Positions 6,348-10,482 of a DNA stretch of 10,482 bases are shown here, one piece after another (positions within the stretch are counted from its first letter, which is position 1; every line of letters starts with the position of its first letter). Origin of the DNA: an uncultured Chlorobiota bacterium (GTDB taxonomy: Bacteria > Bacteroidota > Kapaibacteriia > OLB7); assembly GCA_946481475.1 (NCBI GenBank), contig CAMLOB010000094.1:1-10482 (forward strand), given 5' to 3'. The notes beneath the pieces were generated by a model. That model had not been told where the DNA came from. It made no database searches and worked only from the letters and a program-made list of their open reading frames with translations. Position numbers and translations under genes: made by a program.

Positions 6348-7457
6348 ATGTCTGCTTTCTCGTTTGCCTCGTCTCTTTCGGCTCTTCGTTCCTTCGCCGC
6401 TGCTCTGTCAGGTGCCTGGCTTGCCCCGGCGTCGGTCGTCTCGGCCGGTTCGCGGCTCTTCTGCTTCTCGGTCGGTTCCACGGCTGCGGTCGGGGGCTTT
6501 GTCCGTCGTGCCCGTTCTCTCGGCTTCTGTGTCGCCGTCGGCCGCTGTCCCTTCTCGGGTGTCTGGCTCGTCGGTGTCGGTCCGTCGGTCTCCTCGGCTC
6601 TTTCGGCGGTGCGCGGTCTTCGCGGTTGTTCGGCGGTCTCGCGTCTGCCGTCGGTCGTCCGGGTCTGGTCGCCGGTCTTCTCCGGTTTTCTCGGCTTCGG
6701 TGTCGGTCTCGGTCGTGCCCGCTCGGTTGCCGGTCTCGGCTGGGTCCGTCCGGGTTCTGTCTGCCGTGGCCTCTTCTGGCGTCGTCTCTCCCGTTCGCGC
6801 TGGCCGGTCCTCTGTGCCCGGCCGGGGGCGCTCGGTCGGCTTCGGTTGCCGTCGGGGTCAGTTCCTGCTCTGCCGTCGCCGGTCTTTCCTCCGTTTGCCC
6901 CGTCGGTCCGTCTCGGTTCTCCGTTCGCGCTGGTCCGGTTCCTGCTCGGTTCCGGTTGTCGTTCGGTCTGCTGGTTCGGTCCCGGCGCGCTGTGCTGTTC
7001 GGCGGTCTGTCGTGTCCGCTTCGGTTCGTTCGGTCGTGCCGCTCGCGCGTGTGCCTCTCTGGCCGGTTCGTGGTGCGTTCGTGCCTCCTCCGGCGGGGGC
7101 TGGGTCGTCTTCGTGCCGTTCGGCGGCTGGCCGGGTCTTCGGCCTCTGTTCGCGTCGCTCGGTTCGCTCTCCCGCTCGGGGCTTCTGGCCCCGTCCGGGG
7201 GAGAGATCGCGAATTATGCGAGATTCTCGGTCGCCTCAAATCGGACGGCATACCAGGTCATCGTTCCGACGACCCGGTCGAAGGTCGCCCGATCCGTCCG
7301 CCAGCTCAAGCCCTCGACAAAGGGGAAGCCGTTCACGATCCCGATGACGCGGTCGATCATGTCGAACACGCCGGGGACTTTGCCGGAGTTGCGGATCAGC
7401 GGCATCCCGATCTTGACGACGAGTCGGACCGACCGGCTGGAGCCGTCCGCAGCGTAG
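6348..7457 (+). CDS. Adenine-free gene encoding a ten-amino-acid-alphabet protein, function unknown
   Basis: From ATG 6348 the plus-strand frame stays open to TAG at 7455-7457 (369 codons). Residues 1-284 use only F, L, S, C, W, P, R, V, A and G, plus the initial Met and T45, because codons without A can specify nothing else. The three adenines in 6351-7201 are in codons 21 (TCA), 45 (ACG) and 171 (TCA); two are silent third positions. Lack of A removes all stop codons, so openness alone proves nothing. Coding is supported by the SD and by codon pattern: among codons 48-97, 24 start with G and 39 end in C or T. Weak SLOG/Rossmann-like hints are VVSAGSRLF (30-38) and FCVAVGRC (60-67), at the usual spacing. 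The last 85 codons lie antisense to the gene at 7214-7606, so the original stop may be lost and the true product may end near residue 284. Confidence 0.5.
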   Translation: MSAFSFASSLSALRSFAAALSGAWLAPASVVSAGSRLFCFSVGSTAAVGGFVRRARSLGFCVAVGRCPFSGVWLVGVGPSVSSALSAVRGLRGCSAVSRLPSVVRVWSPVFSGFLGFGVGLGRARSVAGLGWVRPGSVCRGLFWRRLSRSRWPVLCARPGALGRLRLPSGSVPALPSPVFPPFAPSVRLGSPFALVRFLLGSGCRSVCWFGPGALCCSAVCRVRFGSFGRAARACASLAGSWCVRASSGGGWVVFVPFGGWPGLRPLFASLGSLSRSGLLAPSGGEIANYARFSVASNRTAYQVIVPTTRSKVARSVRQLKPSTKGKPFTIPMTRSIMSNTPGTLPELRISGIPILTTSRTDRLEPSAA

Positions 7458-7606
7458 ACGTAGGGTTCGATCCACATGCGGATCTCTCCGTTGGGACTGG
7501 TGACGTTGTCTCCGTTGTCGTCCGGCGTGACGAGGACAACGAAGAGTTCGGGGACGTCGCCGGTGAGCTTCTCGAAGGTGGTCTTCTCGGCCAGTCGGAG
7601 TTGCAT
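7214..7606 (-). CDS. Probable phage tail-completion / head-tail joining protein (130 aa)
   Basis: A 130-residue protein from ATG 7606, preceded by GAGGAG eight bases upstream and 24 bases after the stop of the membrane-protein gene. It is mixed alpha/beta: an N-terminal helix (LAEKTTFEKLTG), strands LFVVLVTPDD (21-30), EIRMWIEPYVYAA (41-53) and RLVVKIGMPL (61-70), a helix FDMIDRVIGIVNG (81-93), and C-terminal strands TMTWYAVRFEA (115-125). The size, fold pattern and place after the Gp36-like gene would suit a tail-completion or Gp37/minor-tail-U type protein, but I do not recognise the family for certain. Its normal, full amino acid usage contrasts sharply with the adjoining A-free DNA, which starts 13 bases beyond its stop. 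Its last 244 bases are antisense to the apparent tail of the plus-strand gene. Confidence 0.75.
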   Translation of the reverse strand: MQLRLAEKTTFEKLTGDVPELFVVLVTPDDNGDNVTSPNGEIRMWIEPYVYAADGSSRSVRLVVKIGMPLIRNSGKVPGVFDMIDRVIGIVNGFPFVEGLSWRTDRATFDRVVGTMTWYAVRFEATENLA

Positions 7607-7630
7607 GGAGATCGCTCCTCAGGATGATGT

Positions 7631-7855
7631 CTACAGCGGAGAAGGAGGCAACTTGTCGGCATCCTTGGTGAGGATGGCCTGCAGTCCGCTGAGGAGCGTG
7701 AAGAGGACGGCAACGATGATGAGCCAGACGGCCATGTCGGGACTCATCCTGACGGCCCCGTCGACGATCGTGACGCTGTTTGCGGTCAGGATGGTGGCCA
7801 GGAATCCGAGGACGATTTTGATGATCCCGGTCCAGGTGGTTTTGGGATTGTTCAT
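7631..7855 (-). CDS. Two-helix membrane protein, holin candidate (74 aa)
   Basis: From ATG 7855 the product has 74 residues with two likely membrane helices, about 11-31 (IIKIVLGFLATILTANSVTI) and 41-61 (MAVWLIIVAVLFTLLSGLQA). A short polar loop lies between them, with charged ends (MNNPKTTW; TKDADKLPPSPL). This is the usual size and shape of a class II holin, and an endolysin candidate lies further down the same strand. The same frame is open up to ATG 8014, which has an SD-like GGGAG inside the REP-like element and would add 53 polar residues. I prefer 7855 because third-position GC rises clearly there and GGGTGA precedes it. The family is not identified; another membrane role is possible. 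Confidence 0.7.
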   Translation of the reverse strand: MNNPKTTWTGIIKIVLGFLATILTANSVTIVDGAVRMSPDMAVWLIIVAVLFTLLSGLQAILTKDADKLPPSPL

Positions 7856-8016
7856 AGTGGTCACCCATAGTTGAAGTTGTTGAACAAGTGAGCGTGAACG
7901 GATCACCCCGTTATCGGGAAGAGCAGGGTGCTGCGCTTCCTCCTGATCTGTTTTGAAGTCGTCGAATCGGACGACATGTCGCGGAGGTGTCGGTTCGGGT
8001 TTTGGTCGTGTCATAT

Positions 8017-8060
8017 CTTCTCCCTTGAGGGAGATGTCCGCCGCAGGCGGACAGAGGGTG
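8017..8060. repeat. REP-like hairpin element, copy 3 (second half only)
   Basis: Only the second half of the element is present: CTTCTCCCTTGAGGGAGATG, then the perfect stem TGTCCGCC / GGCGGACA with a GCA loop, then CAGAGGGTG. Compared with copy 1 the stem sequence has changed on both sides and still pairs. Confidence 0.82.
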
Positions 8061-8637
8061 TGCCGGCGATCTCGATCTCCCCCTGAAATTCAGTTCTCAA
8101 TACATCTTTAACTTCCGGTCAGCCAACGCACCACGCCCGTCTCCCTCGCTTCGCTCGCTCTACCGGCGTGCCCCGCGCAAAGCCTCGACATCGCATCAAG
8201 CCAGGGCACTTCAGTCCGTCATCCCGCTTCTGAACGGCCGTGCCTTGCTCCACGTCGTCAGTCGTCCCCTGCGGGTTGCTCACTTTGTCGCGGAGCTCCT
8301 GCGTTCGCCCCCCTCCGGGTCCGCCTGCCGCCGTTCCGCTGCGTCATCGCCGTCCAATCCCGCATCCTCTACCAGATCGTTACCACCTTCCGGTCCGCCA
8401 TCACACCACGCCCGTTTCCGCAAGCTCCAACCGGCGTGCCCCGCGCGAAGCCTCGATCTCCTGTCAAGCCAGGGTCGTGCATTCCCTCGTCCTGTGCTGA
8501 AGCGGCCATGCCTCCCTCCGCGTCCGGCTCCGCCCCTTCGCCCATACCCTCCGTTCGTCGCTTCGCTCCGCCCGCGCCGGTTGCCCGCTCCGGGGCTCCA
8601 CCTCCCGCTCCGGTCGGCTTCGCCGCCTGTTCTGAAA
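8061..8637. repeat. Long intergenic repeat module, copy 2
   Basis: Second copy of the module at 3619-4183, in the same orientation. It opens with the shared segment ending in TGAAATTCAGTT (to 8094) and has sub-units starting CCACGCCCG at 8131 and 8406, 275 bases apart. The stretch from about 8228 to 8350 is close to identical to 3779-3900. No gene is supported; the short open frames are the same fortuitous ones as in copy 1. GTGCCC and GGGCAC flank a short inner stem in the first sub-unit, as in copy 1 but with weaker pairing. Confidence 0.75.
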
Positions 8638-8683
8638 ACTCATACACTCATCCGCCACGGCGGACTCAGACACTCTCACACTC
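8638..8683. repeat. Phased ACTC array with embedded palindrome
   Basis: ACTC starts at 8638, 8646, 8664, 8672 and 8680, giving spacings of 8, 18, 8 and 8. The wider step holds the palindrome ATCCGCCACGGCGGAC at 8650-8665, which matches 1194-1209 on the other strand. The last unit shares its final base with the stop codon of the Gp36-like gene. Confidence 0.72.
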
Positions 8684-9102
8684 TATGGCATCCTCCCCAA
8701 CAACTCCTCCGAGAAAAACCGGTCATCCCGATCCTTGTTCGTGAAGAAGAACGCCGAGGAGTTCTCATCGGCCTCCACACCGATCGCCAGGCGTCCCGCT
8801 CTGATCTCTTCGAGAATTCCTCGCGCATCCTCGAAACGTGCCTTGTAGGTCTCCAGTCCCCGCCGCTGGTGCAGGAAGTGGAGCGTCAGGTCGACCGACA
8901 GTCGACGGATCAGCTTCGGGACGGGGGAGAGGGGGACCTCCAGTCGACCGCTGATGTGCGAGTCGATGATCGCATCGGCGTCCTCGATGGCGGCGGCCAG
9001 GACCTTGTCGTTGACCTGACCGAGCCCGCGGTCGTCGGTCAGCTTGACCAGGTCAATCTCGGGTTGTCGCAGGACGATATCGTCGGCAGTGCAGTAGGAC
9101 AT
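8683..9102 (-). CDS. Mu Gp36-like head-tail connector protein (DUF1320 family, 139 aa)
   Basis: The N-terminus MSYCTADDIVLRQPEIDLVKL is typical of the phage Gp36/DUF1320 family: 'Y.T..Dl....pe..l..LTDd'. The next conserved block follows: AAAIEDADAIIDSHISGRLEVPLSP, an Asp/Ala-rich helix and the 'I.syl..RY..Pl' motif. Then come helices with RLSVDLTLHFLHQRR and a C-terminal segment on DENSSAFFFTN. Members are about 140 residues, as here, and serve as head-tail connector or completion proteins. I chose ATG 9102 because GAAGAG lies just upstream and the family N-terminus begins there; a TTG at 9126 would add eight residues. It follows the small head gene (stop 9163) with a hairpin between them, and ends inside a phased ACTC array before the long repeat module. 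Confidence 0.86.
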   Translation of the reverse strand: MSYCTADDIVLRQPEIDLVKLTDDRGLGQVNDKVLAAAIEDADAIIDSHISGRLEVPLSPVPKLIRRLSVDLTLHFLHQRRGLETYKARFEDARGILEEIRAGRLAIGVEADENSSAFFFTNKDRDDRFFSEELLGRMP

Positions 9103-9112
9103 AGTGATCTCT

Positions 9113-9158
9113 TCAAAAGACAACAACGGGAGAGGACAAGCCTCCGTGTCCTCTCCCG
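9113..9158 (-). terminator. Hairpin plus T-rich tract, attenuator or terminator between head genes
   Basis: A perfect 11-base stem, 9127-9137 with 9148-9158, around a ten-base loop. In the minus-strand message it is followed by TTGTTGTCTTTT before the SD of the Gp36-like gene. This is terminator-like, although the U tract is interrupted. Since a late gene follows at once, partial termination or mRNA 3'-end protection is more likely than a full stop. Confidence 0.55.
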
Positions 9159-9162
9159 CTGA

Positions 9163-9408
9163 TCACCCGGATGTCACCTCATCATCCGGATGGTGTGTGG
9201 CAACAACCGTACCCACATCATTCTTTGTCGCTCTTGGTCGGAGCGAGCGGACGTGACCGCCGTCGATCAACCGGTCTGCTTCCCGCAGCGGGAGGCTGAT
9301 CGCCTCGCCGGGTGTGACGTATTCTCCGTTGAACTTGACCGATCCGATGACTTCGACTTCCAGCAGCTCCTCGGTCGGTTTCTCTACGTTCTGTGTTCTC
9401 TTTGCCAT
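9163..9408 (-). CDS. Small head-associated protein (81 aa), family uncertain
   Basis: An 81-residue protein from ATG 9408, downstream of the major capsid gene. A polar N-terminus (MAKRTQNVEKPTEELL) leads into a compact beta unit, VEVIGSVKFNGEYVTPGEAI (18-37). A short helix LREADRLIDGG (41-51) and VRSLRP follow, then an acidic, flexible tail ending in HHPDDEVTSG. The pattern 'v.....v.fnGe.y.pGe.i.l...ea..Li..G.v..l' is common in small phage proteins encoded between the capsid and connector genes. It may be a head-completion or decoration protein. I do not name the family with confidence. The start has only a weak SD. Confidence 0.72.
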   Translation of the reverse strand: MAKRTQNVEKPTEELLEVEVIGSVKFNGEYVTPGEAISLPLREADRLIDGGHVRSLRPRATKNDVGTVVATHHPDDEVTSG

Positions 9409-9551
9409 GATTCTGTTGGACGTTGATCGGTAGTGCTCTTCGCTTCGGTTATCAGTGATGCGGCTCGTCTTCCTCTACGTATCCTACCGTCGGCGTAAAG
9501 CCGCCGGCTACCCCTTACTCTCACACTCCTGCACTCACGGACTCTCAAACT
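9409..9551. repeat. Intergenic hairpin and exactly 8-base phased ACTC array
   Basis: A short hairpin CGGCGTAAAGCCG lies at 9491-9503, the partner of 4981-4993. After it, ACTC starts at 9517, 9525, 9533, 9541 and 9549, all exactly eight bases apart. The last unit overlaps the stop codon of the capsid gene by one base. No gene is seen. Confidence 0.75.
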
Positions 9552-10482
9552 CTATTGCACTGTCGCCGCCACCCAGCTCCCGACCCGCTTCGGCATCGGA
9601 AGGGGACGGGAGGCAGCCAGAATCCAGCGACCCGACGGGTCTTCCTCGGTCCAGCTCTTGCTGAAGATCTCGCCGCTGAAGGCGACGTCGGCTTCCGGTA
9701 CCAGTCCGAAGAATCGTTCGGTGTCCATCTCGAAGTCCGCGCTCAGCATCACCATCATGTTGTCCGGGATCATCCGACCGGTCGTTCCGTCGTGATCGGT
9801 GTACTGGTGGTTGTACACGTAGCACTCGATCTCGTTGTAGCGTCCCATGTAGCGGGCGGTCGACTTCCGCAGGTCAAGCTCTAACGTCCCGGCCTGTATG
9901 CCCCGGTTGTCGAGCTCCTTCCGGATGTCGTCGTTCTTGCGGAAGCTCTTGGCGGCAGAACGACCGAAGAGGGCATATCCGGCACCAACACCGCTGTAGG
10001 TGTCGATCAGGTCGGCCCAGTCCATGAAGTCGCCGGGGATGTCGGGGGCACTGTCGTTCCAGCGGCTGGTGCCGGCAAGAGCGGGCGTCAACTCGGCCGG
10101 GAGGTTCAGGTCGACCTCGACGTGCGTCTCGCCGTCGTCGTAGATGAAGCCGCCGGCGGTCAGGAGCTGTGCGGCCATCCACTCCTCGCGACGCATCGTC
10201 CGGTTCTTCAGGACGGTCAGGTAGCGGTTGATGGCGCGGCGTCTGGCCTGCTCAACGCTCTTCGCCGACTGCGAGTAGATGCCGTTGAGCGAGAAGTTCT
10301 TCTGGAGTTCCTTCGCGGTCGCCTGGATGCGCTCACGGACGTAGGGCATCTCGATCGACTTGAGGTTGTCGGACTTCTTGCGGACGGTCTTGCCGGTCGA
10401 CTCGACGTAGCGGAAGTGTGCCAGACCGTTCTCCCCCTCGAAGACCATGGACGTGCCGTCCTTGTCCTTCAGGGTGAAGGTG
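9552..10482 (-). CDS. Major capsid protein, lambda gpE type (partial, N-terminus beyond window)
   Basis: The frame runs from the right window edge to TAG at 9552-9554. About 309 residues are visible and the start codon lies outside; an internal Met at 10448 is not the start. The protein shows the order of features of the phage major capsid protein E family (HK97 fold): an N-terminal region with 'FRYVESTGKTVRKKS', a long helix through ERIQATAKELQKNF, and RRIAINRYL-like and RREEWMAAQLLTAG segments. Then come DDGETHVEVDLNLP, W-N-D-S-A-P-D-I (the typical 'W....pi.Di' step), AKSFRKNDDIRK, the MIPDNMMVMLSADFEM strand, and the closing SRPLPMPKRVGSWVAATVQ. Family members are about 340 residues, so roughly 30-50 are missing. 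It forms the capsid shell. Confidence 0.88.
   Translation of the reverse strand, partial: TFTLKDKDGTSMVFEGENGLAHFRYVESTGKTVRKKSDNLKSIEMPYVRERIQATAKELQKNFSLNGIYSQSAKSVEQARRRAINRYLTVLKNRTMRREEWMAAQLLTAGGFIYDDGETHVEVDLNLPAELTPALAGTSRWNDSAPDIPGDFMDWADLIDTYSGVGAGYALFGRSAAKSFRKNDDIRKELDNRGIQAGTLELDLRKSTARYMGRYNEIECYVYNHQYTDHDGTTGRMIPDNMMVMLSADFEMDTERFFGLVPEADVAFSGEIFSKSWTEEDPSGRWILAASRPLPMPKRVGSWVAATVQ

Noticed and set aside
6348..7201. Diversity-generating retroelement, since these systems alter adenines
   Set aside because: No reverse transcriptase, template repeat or variable-repeat pair is seen. The affected tract is far longer than a usual variable region and lacks A completely.
6346..7251. 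Minus-strand open frame of about 300 codons, Arg/Pro/Thr/Asp-rich, through the A-poor region
   Set aside because: The minus strand there has almost no T, so stop codons cannot occur and hydrophobic residues cannot be encoded in any frame. Openness and composition follow from the base bias. The start at 7251 has no SD and lies inside the preceding gene. It remains the main alternative reading.
5822..7627. Two other long plus-strand open frames through the same region (5822-7627 and 6172-7347)
   Set aside because: They are open for the same trivial reason: no A means no stop. They lack a good SD and do not show the G-first, pyrimidine-third codon pattern.
7856..8014. 53-residue N-terminal extension of the holin candidate from ATG 8014
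   Set aside because: Its SD-like sequence is part of the REP-like element and third-position GC is lower than in the rest of the gene. It is not excluded.
8061..8637. Integron attC sites as an explanation of the repeated intergenic modules
   Set aside because: I could not find paired core sites of the RYYYAAC / GTTRRRY form at suitable spacing, and no integrase is visible.
9517..9552. Possible CRISPR array in the evenly spaced ACTC words
   Set aside because: The unit is only 4 bases and the step 7-9 bases; there are no repeat-length units, spacers or cas genes.

Overview
The window is a stretch of late genes from a tailed bacteriophage or prophage. All recognisable structural and lysis genes lie on the minus strand, so transcription runs from right to left. 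The right edge cuts a lambda gpE-type major capsid protein. It is followed by a small head-associated protein, a Mu Gp36-like (DUF1320) head-tail connector, a two-helix membrane protein (holin candidate), a probable tail-completion protein, a small membrane-anchored coiled-coil protein, a YkuD-type L,D-transpeptidase-fold protein (endolysin candidate), three tail or fibre-type structural proteins, a small 'WTAFL' structural protein, and finally a DNA-binding protein built from tandem Myb/SANT-like repeats that runs off the left edge. The DNA is GC-rich and several genes have clear Shine-Dalgarno sites. The host cannot be named from this window. The REP-like hairpins between genes look like host-type intergenic repeats, which favours a prophage or a phage long resident in one lineage.

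Two things stand out. First, the interval 6348-7201 on the plus strand is almost free of adenine: only one A (6860) occurs in the 721 bases 6481-7201, and only three after the start codon in the 851 bases 6351-7201. An SD (6337-6342) and an ATG (6348) sit exactly where this desert begins. The plus-strand frame from that ATG has a strong 'G first, pyrimidine third' codon pattern, and its first 284 residues use only ten amino acids plus the initiator Met and one Thr. I read this as a real gene opposed to the late operon, of unknown function, with a weak resemblance to SLOG/Rossmann-type proteins. Second, the gene at the left edge (1-1089, minus) encodes six complete and one cut-off helix-turn-helix repeat of exactly 42 residues. 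They share a conserved scaffold, and one residue pair in the presumed recognition helix differs in every repeat.

The spaces between genes are also structured. A module of about 650 bp occurs twice in direct orientation (3533-4228 and 8017-8683), bracketing a 4.2-kb block that holds the lysis genes, the A-free gene and one tail gene. REP-like hairpin elements (3533-3618, 5628-5712, 8017-8060) sit just upstream of gene starts. Just past, and overlapping, the stop codons of several genes lie arrays of ACTC (GAGT in the mRNA) spaced 7, 8 or 9 bases apart. No tail tube, sheath or tape-measure gene is visible between the head and fibre genes. No tRNA, rRNA, CRISPR array, integrase or transposase was seen.
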